Source: Mrakia gelida (lineage: Eukaryota; Basidiomycota; Tremellomycetes; Cystofilobasidiales; Mrakiaceae). From it: a stretch of 64,000 bases of DNA. Of this stretch, positions 1-11,309 are shown piece by piece. The stretch is taken from the NCBI GenBank assembly GCA_024345305.1, contig BRON01000020.1, positions 779,287-843,286 of the forward strand. Reading direction: 5' to 3'. Both the position numbers and the translations under genes were made by a program. Below the pieces are notes generated by a model. It was not told the DNA's origin. It searched no databases and saw only the letters and a list, made by a program, of their open reading frames with translations. Each line of letters opens with the position of its first letter. Within the stretch, counting starts at the first letter, position 1.

Positions 1-1170
1 GCCGTCAAGGCCATGCATCAGTACCGGCCGAACTCGAAACAGCAGCAGCAGACGACGACTCAGGCGGCTTACCCTCCTGCTGGAGGAGGAGCGAGCTCAG
101 CAACGGTTGGGGAGGGAGAGGAGGAGGGCGGGATGCTTCTCGCGAGCCGTGGGGCTGCTCCCGGAGAGTCAATCTTTGATGAGGCTGAGGAGAACGGAGC
201 GAAGGAGGCTGTTGTGGGCGGACAGAGGGAGGAGGCTGGACCGGATGGACTGTACCCCTACGCGCATAGGGATATCAAGCGTGAGCCTTTTCTGACTACC
301 CCTCACTATCTCGTCTCGTCTACTAACCACTCGATCCTTCATCAAACTCGTCCCTCCCAGCTGCGTGAGTCCCTCCTCTCTCGCTCCCTCCCTCTCGACG
401 CGTCGACCTTCGCTCTCTCTCTCCCAACTGACTCCGCTCTCCCCTCCCTCCTTTCGCTTTTGAAGCAACATCATGATCGCCGACGATGGCAAGACGCCCA
501 TCCTCATGGATCTCGGATCCTGTCTCCCAGCTCGAATCCACATCCGAACCCGTCAGGAAGCGCTCACTCAACAGGACATCGCAGCCGAACACTCGTCGAT
601 GCCGTACCGAGCACCGGAACTGTTCGATGTTCATACGGGTCAGACTTTGGATGAGAAGGTTGATATTTGGGTACGTTTGAAGGCTCAACCTCTCCAGTTC
701 TTTCTCTATCGCGCGTGCGAGTCTGCTCGTTCTCTCGCTCGTTTGCTCGCTCGCCTCGCCCCTTTCTCTTCCGACTGACACCCTCCCCTCCCTCCCTCGC
801 CCTCTTCGTTCCCAACAGAGTCTAGGCTGCACCCTCTTCGCCATCGCCTACTCCTACTCCCCCTTCGAGGATCCAGCCCAAGCAGGAGGGTCCATCTCCA
901 TGGCCGTCGCGTCAGGATCGTATCGACACCCGAGAGCTCCAGCAGCTCAGCAGGCGTACTCGGACGGGTTCAGGAAGTTGATCGATGGATGTTTGGTGGT
1001 GAGGAAGGAGGAGAGGTGGGGGATCGATAAGGTGAGTCTTGAGGTTGGGTTTGGGCGAAGTGGGTGGGAGAGAGGAGACGCGTCGAAACTCGAGCTGACT
1101 TGGGTTTTGTTTTTGGGTGGGGTTGGGTCAGGTCATCGAGGTTACGAAGGAGTGCTTGGATAACCTCTAA
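1..1170 (+). CDS. ENV7: STK16/Env7-like Ser/Thr kinase, 5'-partial
   Basis: C-terminal two thirds of a NAK-family protein kinase of the STK16/Env7 type, membrane-associated kinases linked to Golgi and vacuole traffic. Exons: <1-280, 361-364, 466-670, 819-1031, 1132-1170 (stop TAA). The frame is open to base 1, so the N-lobe lies outside the window. Visible motifs are AVKAMHQYR before a low-complexity insert of about 75 residues, the catalytic loop HRDIKPANIM, MDLGS in place of DFG (usual for STK16), the QALTLQD-like QEALTQQD, the APE motif in YRAPELF, and DIWSLGC. The second exon is only 4 nt (CTGC); it is needed to build Pro-Ala of HRDIKPAN and to keep frame. Tail-to-tail with the FAHD1-like gene, 184 bp apart. 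Family assignment is firm; the symbol follows the yeast orthologue. Confidence 0.9.
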
Positions 1171-1354
1171 TCTCTAACTCCTTTCGTCTATGCGTGGATC
1201 TTTGGGCTCTTCTGTTTGCTTTGCTCTCGGTTCGTTCGGATTTGATGCGACTTTCGTTGCTTTCCTCTCACTCGCTCTGCTCTCCCCGCCCTCTCTCTCC
1301 CCCCAAGCCTCTCCTCGAAAAGCAAACCAAACCGAAACGCATTTGATCTGTAAC

Positions 1355-2758
1355 CTACAGTCCCTTGAACTCGTACCCTCCCACGCGATCAATCACTCCG
1401 ACCTGGATCCTCGCGAGCTCCTTCCCTTCGGGTGTGGTGAGGGTAGCGATGATGGTGTCTGAGGCGGTGATGGGTCCTACGCCGGAGGGTGTGCCTGCGA
1501 AAGACGAACGAAGGAAGGGAAAGGGAAGGGAGGTGAGCGAGGTGGGGAGGTGAGTTTGGAGGGAGGGAGGGAGGGAGAGATGGTATGGAGGGAAACGGAC
1601 CGGTGATGAGGAGATCTCCCTCCTACGAACAGGCGAGCGAGCAAGGAAGGAAAGGGATAGGAGTGTTAGTAACGCGAGGAAGAAAAGGAGGGCGAGAGAC
1701 GAGCGAGAGGAAAGGGACGTGTCGACGAACCTCAAGAGTCATCACGCTCGAACAGTACTCGATCAGCCTAGGGATCTGGAAGATCATATCCGAGGTCACA
1801 CCATCCTGCTTCGTAACTCCGTTGATCTATCAAAATCGAGCCAAAAGGTCAGCTCAGTATCTTCCTCGCACGCGAACGAAACGGGCTCGACGACGAACCG
1901 ACAACGCCAACTTCAGATCATGAGGGTCCTTGATGAGATCCTTAGGGATGAACCCCGACACAGGGTTAAACGAGTCGAATCCTTTAGCAGTAGACCAAGG
2001 GAGTCCTTTGGCTTTGACGTGGTCTTGGACGTTTCGGGCTGTCATGTCGATGGCGAGGGCTGAAAGAAAGGAGGGAAGGAGAGGTGAGCTCGAGGGAAGG
2101 ACCAAGCAAGGGAGATGGGTTGGGAGTGAGAAGAGGACGAACCGTATCCGGCGACGTGATCCATAGCGTTTGCGGAGGAGACATCTCGCGCTGCCTTTCC
2201 GATGACGACTCCGAGCTCGACTGGCGATGGAAGGAAGAAAGGAAAGGAAGGAGGAGGGGTGAGCTTCGGTTCGTTCGTTCGTGAGCTCCATCTCTCCTTC
2301 CATCCCTCCCTCCCTCCCTCTTTGAGCTCAACGGCGACCCCTCTCGCTCCAGCTACGTCCAGAACCTAGCTTAAAGCCACTCGTACTCTCGAGTATGAGA
2401 CTCACCCTCGTGATGAACGATAACTCCCTTGGGGATCTCTACGATGCCTCCATCTTGGACGTAGCTCGTCGTCGGCTTGAGGAAGAGGAAAGGCTCCTTG
2501 GGAACAGCATTTCTCAGCTCAGCAGCGTGAGCTTGGTAGTTCCTAAAGAAAAAGAAAAAGAGGAGACGGTCAGATTGGCGTTGAGGAAAGGATTGAGCGA
2601 GCAGAGAGGGAAAGGGAGGAGGAGGAGGCGGAGGAGGGGCCGAGAGCTCCTCTTTCGTCCTTCGCCCCCGAGATCTACGCAGAAAAGAAGGAAAGAGGAA
2701 GAAAGTGTCACCTTCCGATAGCGACGATCTTCTTGCCTGATTTGAAGAAGTTGGACAT
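1355..2758 (-). CDS. FAHD1: Fumarylacetoacetate hydrolase-family protein, FAHD1/FMP41-like
   Basis: Acylpyruvate hydrolase / oxaloacetate decarboxylase of the FAH superfamily, in other eukaryotes a mitochondrial enzyme. Seven exons read on the minus strand: 2758-2712, 2542-2406, 2220-2143, 2059-1899, 1826-1731, 1622-1601 and 1494-1355, joining in frame to 226 residues, against 224 in human FAHD1. The protein starts MSNFFKSGKKIVAIGRNY. The metal-binding acidic residues are in HHEVELGVVIG, the conserved Asp in ALAIDMTARN, the Lys in AKGFDSFNPVS, and the C-terminal signature is TGTPSGVGP. Exon 6 is only 22 nt and encodes EGDLLIT. Four of the donors are GTTCGT or GTCCGT rather than GTGAGT. The start gives the family's usual length; no clear presequence is added upstream. 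Confidence 0.9.
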
Positions 2759-3956
2759 GGTTGAAGGGTGGGCGTTGAGAGATGAAAGAGAGGAAGGAAG
2801 GGAGGTCGAGCTCAATGTCGTTTTCGGAAGGAGTCCGATTGGGTGGCCGCGTCGGGGCCGAAAAACATATCTTCCTTCAGTTCTGCTTTTTGTGATCTCT
2901 AGAGGAGACTTCACTTCTGAGCCTGGTCGCGACTGAGAGCTCATTTTTATGGCCACAAAAGACGTGAGACGGCCTTGACGACGAGATCGCTCGACCGGAT
3001 TCCCCGCACCTGAAAGGAAGGGTATTACAGGCCTGCATTCCCTAGCGAAACAACCTCGATCTACAATCCCTCTTTTGTGAACGCCCTGTTGTAGATATCA
3101 TCCCAAAAACAAGTTCAGGCCGTTGGGAGTATAATTTAGAGAGAAGCTTTTTTTTTTAAGGACCTCTGAAAACCTTTTGCTTCCGTGAGAGCCGTTTTTC
3201 CGTCTCCTCCAATCTCTTCCTTAGCAACGCTCAAAGTCGAGCACCCGCCCTCTTCTTTTCCTTCCTCTTCTTCTCTTCGCACCAGCTTCGACGAGAGATG
3301 ATGAAATGATATGTTGATCATCAGCCTCTGGATGGAAGTAAACAAAAATCTTCCGAGAGCAAGCAGAAAGCAGGAAGGGCGAAAGACGGCACAGAGATCG
3401 AGGTGGGATGAGCGAGCAGAGCTGCAGACACAGGAGGATACGCCAGGATAGACTGTGGAAGATACGAGAGCTCGCAGGAGCCGAGAGCGCGACGCTAGTG
3501 GGGACTGCGATGAGGGGAAAGGAAGCGAGATACGAGAAATCGTGAGACGCTGAGCACGGACGAGCAGACGCAACAAGACGCCACTTGAGAGGTTCATAGG
3601 ATCTCTCAAGATTATGAGGAAAGTCAAGAGAGTCTTCTGATGAAGGGAGAATGCCGAGATCGAACGGGAGGGCAGGCTGATGAACCTGCGAGAGATGAGC
3701 GACGCTTCGATCTAAGCGACGGAAGAATGGGGACGACTGAAAATCCTCGGAGAAGAGAGCAACGTCTTCCAGTATACTTCCGACATAGACAAAGCGTCGG
3801 GGGAGCCAAAGGATAAGCGAGAGAAGGCAAGGGGAGCAGAGGAAACCAGGTGCGGGGACGAGCAGCTTGCCTGCGCTACGATCGATTCGGTGAGCGTCGT
3901 ACTTTCGATCCACCAACTTCGACTCTCTCTCCCTTCCCTTCCTGCTTCTACTCAAG
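2759..3956. promoter_or_regulatory. Divergent intergenic region
   Basis: About 1.2 kb separating the FAHD1-like gene (minus) from the MYND gene (plus), so it should hold both promoters. I see no convincing coding exon. The 248-codon minus-strand open frame at 3221-3967 has no recognisable domain and no splice pattern, and is treated as chance. A T-rich run lies at 3146-3158. Confidence 0.4.
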
Positions 3957-5266
3957 ATGGATTTCACGCCTGAACAGTTTGCTAAGGTCCTTCTGCAACG
4001 AAACCCTCAGGACCACAGGACGCTTCAACCCATGGTCAGTCTCAAGCTCTCTCTTAACGAAGGAACCGAACGAGAAAGCGCGAGCTCACCACCCCCTTCC
4101 TTCCCTCCTTCTCGTCCTTCTTCTCCTACAGTTCAGTAAAGTGATGTATCTCAACCAACCTACTCGGGAACGCTTCTTTGTATGCTTACCTTACCGACTT
4201 CGAGATCGGTGATCAACCTCGCTGACCTCTCGTCCTCTCTTCCCCTTCGATCCATCAGTCAACTCTCGTCTCGTTCCCCTCCTTCTGCAAAGATCTCCTC
4301 ACCTTTGTCCTCGAAACCCTACAAGTCGACCCCCTCAACAATCCACACGAATACGTCTTTGGGAGGATGGTCGAAGGCCCTCTCTTTCATCGGTGGATCC
4401 GGGAGAGCGGGAGGACGAGTTGGTGATGAAGGTCTGGGTCGGGCTCGTCAGCGTCGTCGACCGACTCTTTCCTAGCTTTTTCTCAGACATAAACAAGGTG
4501 AGTCGACTCTCTCTCCGACCTCCTCATCGCAGGACTAACCGATCTCTCGTCTCTTCAGTCTCCGCCCTCCATCAAAGCTATACAGTACGAGTTCTCAGCC
4601 TTCCCTTGGGTCCTCCTCTCCCTCTACGAAATCCTCCTCGCTCTTCCTCCCTCCTTCAAGACCTCAACCTGGATCCAACTCGTCCCATCCGAACTCGCCA
4701 ACAGAGCTGGGAAGAAGCTCTCAAACGCCAACCAGTTCTTCCTCTCTCGGCGACAAAACCTGTCGGAAGGATTGACGGAGCAGCAGTATCAGGACATCAC
4801 TCGCGTCGCGACGTGTTTCGTCACCTTGGGAGGGTTCGCCAGCGGACTACCGATCTCGATCTTCACCAAGATCGCTCTGGATGGTCATATTGGGAGGTCT
4901 TGGTTCGGATGTGGTGCGACTGCGACACTGGAGGAGGAGGGCACGGAAGCGAAGACGAAGTGCACCGAGTTGAAGAGTGGGGACGAGATGAAGGCTTGCT
5001 CGAGAGTGAGTCGCTCCTCGCTCCATCCGTCCTCTTCTCGCAGAACTTCGACTGACTGTCTCCCTTCATCTTCGTCCCCGTTCCAGTGCAAATCCGTTCG
5101 CTACTGCTCGGAAGGTTCGCTTTCCTTCCCGCCTCGCGTTCTCGTCTTCTCTTTCGTGTCCTCCATCACTGACCTTCTTCCGTCTACTTTCGCTTCTTTA
5201 GAACATCAGAAGGCCGACTGGAAGAGACACAAGCAGCAATGCGTCGCACCCAAATGGAGTTTCTAG
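3957..5266 (+). CDS. MYND zinc-finger protein, copy A, with apparent frameshift
   Basis: Paralogue of the MYND gene at 15673-16928, with the same exon plan: 3957-4034, 4132-4179, 4259-4497, 4559-5005, 5087-5114, 5202-5266. The C-terminal end is a MYND-type zinc finger, with CSRCKSVRYC and then EEHQKADWKRHKQQC; the first Cys pair is poorly defined. The N-terminal 200 residues are unrecognised but align with copy B (for example PLFHRWIRESG against PLFHRWVRESG). Directly after RESG the frame breaks: the run at 4409-4411 is GGG, while one more G would restore EDEL as in copy B. As written the frame stops three codons later. Either a base is missing from the assembly or the copy is decaying. MYND fingers bind proteins; no enzymatic domain is visible. 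Confidence 0.75.
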
Positions 5267-5575
5267 TCGTCGACGCGTTTGTTTCTCGATGGGCTCGAAG
5301 GACAGACTCAGGCCTCGACGCGTCTCGTCTCGTTTCTGCGAACCTTTCGCTCGACCTCCCCCTTTTCATAGCCACGACTATCACGCCAGGTACTTAGACC
5401 TACGAACTCGATGATTTTCGAACAGTTTTCTCAGCTTCGTTCAATCTTTCGGCACAGGAAAGAGCTGAGCTTGGTCATCGCGCTGCCTGACGAGTGTGAC
5501 CGACCGAACCTCGCTCCCTTCTTTCATTCTAACCACATCTACCTTTCCACCTTCCTTCTCCAACATCACTCAAGC

Positions 5576-6666
5576 ATGTCGACCACAGTCTTCAGGACCA
5601 TCAACCCCGACCTCCTCATCGCCTCCAAACCCTTCTCTCGCTACGGATTCCTGCCCGTCGGGGGTCGCTCGACGTTCATTCTTCTTCCTTCCAAGGATCT
5701 CTTCATCGTTGTCTCGACTCCTCTCGACAAGGAAACTCGAGAAGCTGTTCTCGCATTTGCAGGAGAGGACTGGGAATCGAGGATTTCATACCTTCTCGCT
5801 CCTGTGAGCTGTCCTCTCTGCCTCATGAGTCGCGTTTCGTTTTAGAGTCGAGCGAGCTCAGCTTACATCTCTCCCTTTCCCTTCTTCTTCTCGACACGAG
5901 AACGACACACACGCGATGTACATCAAGGACTGGAAGAAGGCTTTCCCATCTGCGAAGCTCATCGTCTCTAAAACTGCTGAGATTCCGGACGCCGAGCACT
6001 GTGAATTTCGTCTTGTTCTCGTAAACCGAACGCACGCAATTGCTGAACCCCCCCTCTTCCTTCGCAGCCACCGACGCGATCCCTCCAGTTCTCTCGAAGG
6101 CTGTCTCGCCGTACATCAAGATCCAACCCTTCAGCCAGATGAAGAACCACGACCTCGCTGTTCTTTATGCTGCTCCGTCGTCGTCGCCAACGCTCATCGA
6201 GGCCGATCTCCTTTGCAAGTGAGCCCTTTCGCGAGCTCACCTTCTCTTCGTCCTCTATCGATTTGACTGTGGAACCTACTTCTTCGTCTCTTCAGCCTCC
6301 CTGGAAAGGAGCAGTACTCGAAGCAGAAGGCTGGATGGTTCGGCTCGCTGTTCGTTAAAGGACTAAACGTCGACGGGCTGTGAGTCGACATCTCGTTCCT
6401 TTCCACTCACCTCTCACCTCTCATTTTCCACTGAAACTTCGTGTACTTGTCGTCTTCAGTTGGGCTCACAAGTTCCTGTCTCTAAGCTAGCTGGGAAAGG
6501 ACCCGGAGCGATTCAAACTGGGAAAGACGCGTCGATCGTCAATCGCTGGGATTTCGCTCGCATCATCCCTTGCCATGGAGATGTGATCGAAGCGGATGGG
6601 AAGAGGGCTTGGAACAAGGCTTATGGAGCTCTCATCGCTGCTGCGAACCCGAAGATGGGATGGTGA
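5576..6666 (+). CDS. DUF4336-family protein, copy A, with apparent frameshift
   Basis: Close paralogue of the gene at 34040-35146. Exons: 5576-5803, 5901-6000, 6068-6218, 6296-6379, 6460-6666. It starts MSTTVFRTINPDLLIASKPF. Shared blocks include STFILLPSK, DWKKAFPSAKLI, NLPGKEQYS and IIPCHGDVIEADGKRAW. The family is a metallo-hydrolase-like domain of unknown function; the C-terminal PCHG is its most conserved motif. In exon 5 the frame encoding WAHKF runs into a TAG, while the downstream frame encodes AGKGPGAIQTGKDAS. Restoring one G in the CTGTC near 6476-6480 would give WAHKFLVSKLAGKGP, matching copy B. It follows MYND copy A by 309 bp on the same strand; both carry a single-base break, while the other copies are intact. 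Confidence 0.75.
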
Positions 6667-7156
6667 GGAGAGGCGGGAGGGTGTCGACGCGTCGAGAGTC
6701 GTGCGTTCGTATCTTGCTCCGTTGCTTACTATTCCTCCTTAATGATCGTTCTCTCCTGACTGAATGTATGAATCGCCCTGTGGTGTCGGTTCGAGCTCAT
6801 TCTCGATCGAGTTCTTAAGTCTTACGCTTTGAAATCACTCGTCCTCTCCTTTGATGCTCTCCCATCTCCCTCGCGCACTTTTTATCGCGCCCGGGCATTC
6901 CCGCATATCGAGTCGAGTATCGCAGTGGGTATGCGCATCAATTGCCGTCGTCTTATTCGAGAAAAAGTCGTAAAGGAAAGAAACGCGTCTGAGAAAGAGT
7001 TCGACGCGACGAGAGACGGAGCGAAACAGAAAGAAGACGAGGTCGTTCAAGTCATAAGGTAGGTAGGATGAGTGGAGAAGTACTGCAAATATGTGAAGAA
7101 GAGCAGAGAGATCGTTACGGAAGTGTAGAGAACGAGAAAGCAGAAAACGACGCAAA
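6667..7156. other. Convergent intergenic region
   Basis: Tail-to-tail spacer of 490 bp between DUF4336 copy A and the WSS1-like gene. It should hold both 3' ends. No supported gene, repeat or RNA is visible. Confidence 0.4.
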
Positions 7157-10100
7157 TCAACTCCTCTTCTTGATTGCGAAACACCTAGCGCACGCCCACC
7201 TCTCTCCATCGTTCCCACCTTTCCCACAGCTCCAGCACGTCCACGTTCCCACTCCTTTGTCTCCAAAAGAAACCTTGACCCCGTTCCCCATGTCGAACGT
7301 CCCCGACGGAGTTCCAGTCCCATGAGTTTGGTACGAGCGCGTTCCAGACGACGAGGACGAGAATGAGGAGACGGACCAGGCGGAGGAGGACGACGAGGAT
7401 GAGTTGGGTTGTGGACGAGGGGGATGAGGGGGAGCGGGACGAGGTGCTGCTGGAGGAGGTGAAGGACGGTCAAACATCCCTCGAACTCTCGGTTGAGGAG
7501 GAGCGATCTTCGGTGACTCGCAGACCTCACACGACGAGAGGAGTCCGTTGTTGGAGAAGGTGCACATCCGGCAGTTCCATGGCTGAGAGTCGTCGGTGAA
7601 AGGAGGGGGAGGAGGGGGAGGGGGTTGGTGGAAAGGGAACGAAGGGGGAGGGAGAGGGATTCCAGCGGCAGCGAGTTGATCCTGGATGGATTGTTGGATT
7701 AGCGCGGCGATGTCGGGCGGAATGAAGGGAGGGAGTGTTCCGAACGCTTGAGCTGCTGCTTCCTGGATGATGGCTGCAGGAGGCGCGGCGGCGGAGAAGG
7801 AGGGACGAGAGGGAGGGTTCGAGGGAACGCGGTTGTTGTTCGTCGAATTGGAGGGAGGAGGAGGAGGTCGAGCGTTCGTGGAAGAAGATGGTCCAGGTGC
7901 AGGAGTGCGAAGACGAGACGAAGAGGGAGAAGCTCTAGGTCCGCTGCCGTTCGAGGAGGGTGACGGTTGAGGAGGTCGTGACTGAGGCTGAGGGACCTTG
8001 GGTTTCGGAGCCGCCGACGACGACGACGACGATCCGACGTTTCCCTTTCCGCTTCCGTTCGTCCCATTCGAGGAGGAGGACGTTGACGATGGTTTTGATG
8101 GAGAAGGCGCCGCTTTGGGACGATCGAGGGAAGCGGTCGATTTGGGAGGAAGGGAGGGAGAGGGAGAGAGGGAACGGGAGTCGTCCTTCGGCGCGTCCTT
8201 CCTCGACTCGGTCGTTGATTTCGAGGGAGGTGATGGTTTCTTGAGGATGGGTTTGGGAGGAGCCTTGACTACTGGTGGTCTTTTGGGTGAGGTGTAATCA
8301 TCGATGCTGAGATCTTCTTCCTCCGAATCGGTTTCGAGATCGATCGTCTGGGAGTTGAACCTCACGATTGGTTGACGCTCCTGAGCACGACGCGAGAAGA
8401 CGAGCAGTCAGCTACGGAGTCCTCGAGGCTACGGAAACTTCCAGAGAAGTCGAGAGTGGAAGTCGAACTGACCTTAGCCTTCCCCTTCCCTTTCCAATCT
8501 CCAGCCTCGACCCTCTCCTTCTCCTCGTCGGTCATGACCCAATCCGTCGCCTCTCCTCCGTCCTCCTCGTCCTTGGTCAAGTCCACAAACTCCCTCCAGG
8601 CTCCCTTTCCCGTCCCAGTCGATCCTTCGGCGGTTCGCGAGTCCTCCAGCCTCGTCCTGATCTCCTCGTTCGACTCGGGAAGAGGCCGTCGAGGCTCGTC
8701 GTCGTCGCTCTCGGTTGCCGAGTCCTCCTCGTTGGGTTCGTCCTCGTCTTCGGTGACGTACTCGTCCGATGATGGTTCCAGGGCAGCTGTAAGACGAAAT
8801 AAGAAGATAGACGGGGGAGAGAGTCAGACAACGGCGACGAGGCGAGCGGGACGAAGCGAGAACGAACGTTTCGACTCCTTCATTCGTCTCTCAGCGGCGT
8901 CAGCACGAGCTTCGGAAGCCCTGAACAAGAAGAACAAAAAGAAGAGAAAGTTCAGCGAGGATCGCGGATCGTGAGGAGATCGAGCGAGAGACTAGCTCAC
9001 TTCTTCGAACGAGCTCTGCGAATTTTGGGCAACGAGACGCGTCGAAAGGTCAGATCCGATCCACGACGCTGCGACTCGACGAGGAACTTCGAAGCGATGA
9101 ATGTACTCACGGTTTTCCAGTCATCCCCAACAATACTCCGATGTCCCCTCCCACGGCTCCTCCACGTCCAGCAGCCTTCGGCTTCCTCCTCCCACCTCCA
9201 AGCCCTCGAGCAGCTCGGCGCTTCTCCTCCTTCTCCCTAGCCTTCTCCTCCGCCAGAGCTTTTCGAAGCTCCTTCTTCTCCTCGGTAGAGGAAACTGTCG
9301 CGAGAAGGGAAGAAGCACGAGAAGCAGGTCAGCTCGAGTCCGATTTCGACGCGTCGACGAACAGCGAGAGAGAGCAGAGATATGACGACGATGTCGAGAG
9401 ACGAGCTGAAGCTCACTTCGTTGACCATCGAGTCTGTTACTGGAAGGCTTGTCGTCGAAAGCTTTGAGGTTCCTCGTTCCAGGCTTGTGCTTCTTGGCGG
9501 TTTGAGCTCCAGACGAGGTCGACGCGACGCCATTGACGAGAGGGATGCCGTTGTTTCGATGGTTTCGTTTGGAAGAGGTAGGTCGTTTACTGATAGATGT
9601 AAACGCCAGTTAATCATCGTGATGAGCGAGGTGAGGGGACGAGGAAACGACGAGGAAGGTGAAGAGAGCGGCGTCGAGGAGAAGAGGAGGGAGGAAAGAC
9701 GGAACGCGACAAACCTCTTCTGAGCTCCACCACACTGTAAGAGAGCAAGAGTTAGAGCGAGATCTACCTCGGACTCAAGAATCGAAGCTCGGAAACTTTG
9801 GACTTACCAAGTACTCTCCGTAATCAGCCTTGTTCTCGTGAAGCGGGTTGCTCATCTTCAAGTTTCCATCCGACAGCCTCGACCCAGAACTCCAGAAGCC
9901 TGTAAGCGAGTCAAATCAAGTGTGGAAGGTTCAAATCAATCTCGTGTTCACGTCCTGAAGACGGGTACGCTGGGGAAGACGAGATGGAAGGAAATGAACG
10001 AACCGTCTCCGAAGTATCCCTTAGCGTGGAGAGAAGCCATCTCCTTCTCGAGTTCTCGCAGCATCTTCTGGAATCCAGGTCCATGGTTCATGTGGTGGCA

Positions 10101-11217
10101 GTGGGTGAGCTCTGCGCGAGGAAGATGCGAGAACGAAGGAAGAAAAGAGGTCAGCGAGCGATCGCGCGACGCGACTTGACGAGCAGTCCGAAGAACGAAT
10201 GAAGGAAAGCTCACCGTGGAGAACGACGTGGATCAGCCATTTAGCGGGGAAGAACTTTCCGTTGGGTCGACGAAGGACGATCTCGATCTGTTGAACAAGA
10301 CGGACGAGTGAGCAAAGAGGAAGACGGCAAACGGAGGCTCGTGAAAGCGAGAAGAGAGGAAAGAGACAACGAACAGCCTCTCCAGCGTTCCAATTCCTTC
10401 CTCCGAAGACGGGGTTCCACTTGTGCTGAGAGATGGAACGAGAATAGGAACGAGAATCAGCTTCGTCGGGCGGTCGAGGTGGAGAGTGGAGCGGAGCGGA
10501 GAAGGACACGAGCTCACCTCTTCGAACGACGTAGCCTGCATCCCATGGTTCTTGCAGATGACTGAGAGGTTCGATGTAAAAGGTCAGCTTCGTGTACTCC
10601 CTGTCTGTCTCTTGTCAGAGCGAAAGAGCCTCGACGAACCTTTGGCCTGAGCAGCGAGAGCACGCATGAGCTCCAGGGCGACCTTGGAGGGAGGAGACGG
10701 AGAAACCGTCAGCTGCAGTCTTTCGTAGACGAGGGGAAGGTCGAATGACGAACATCTGAATCGCTCTTTCCTGGTAGCGAACTGATGAACTTGAAGTGTG
10801 GGTTCTGAGAGAGGAGGAAGAGAAGAGAAGAAGCGGTGACGAGAGATAAGTCGTGGGGAAGAGGAGGGAGGGAGGGAGGGAGGGAGAAGAAGGAGAAGGG
10901 AAGAAGGCGAGCTCACTGGATTCGAGGTGCGTTCGTTGATCCTAGAAGCAGCAGAAGATGAAGGTGAGTATCAGTCTCATGTCCCCAGCTGAATAGAGAG
11001 TGAAACTTGTTAGGGAAGAGTGTAGAGAGCTCGGTAGAGCGCTGCATCGAAACCTCGAAGCTCAACATCCCCTCCTCCCCTCCCTTCCACCTTCGCCCTC
11101 CCACCGATCCAGACCCATTCTCTTCAACAGAATCATCTTTGGATGATCATAACGAGCTCCTCCAGGCTGCTACGTGCGTAAAAAGACGACTTACCTTGCG
11201 AAACGAGCGTCAGCCAT
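7157..11217 (-). CDS. WSS1: WSS1-like WLM-domain DNA-protein-crosslink metalloprotease
   Basis: SUMO-linked metalloprotease family that removes proteins crosslinked to DNA. Sixteen exons: 11217-11195, 10941-10917, 10804-10754, 10682-10640, 10561-10518, 10425-10375, 10287-10215, 10111-10004, 9899-9808, 9734-9715, 9589-9417, 9294-9111, 9015-9001, 8920-8868, 8786-8473, 8380-7157, giving about 830 residues (yeast Wss1 is about 270). The N-terminus reads MADARFARINERTSNPNPHF. The catalytic zinc site is HELTHCHHMNHGPGF, followed by CGGAQ. Further on are a basic/acidic region, two SUMO-interaction-like motifs (VDLTKDEED and TIDLETDSEEED), a Pro/Ser-rich stretch and two RanBP2-type zinc fingers (WNCRMCTFSNNG and WTCWSCGKGG). 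Exon 1 is chosen because its GTAAGT donor and phase give the conserved RINE; a later ATG at 11047 is a possible alternative. Exon 13 is 15 nt. Confidence 0.9.
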
Positions 11218-11309
11218 CTCTCCGTTCGATGGTTTCAGAGCAAGCGACCTCTTCGAGCCTCGATCTCGACGTTCCTATAGGTCCAGTGCCAAGTGTGAGT
11301 TGCTGAAGA

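Noticed and set aside
398..403. ACGCGT as MluI cell-cycle box promoter elements
   Set aside because: Most copies lie inside introns, not upstream of genes, so a promoter role is not the simplest reading.
3221..3967. 248-codon open frame on the minus strand
   Set aside because: No domain, no splice signals, biased composition, and it runs over the start of MYND copy A; likely chance in GC-rich DNA.
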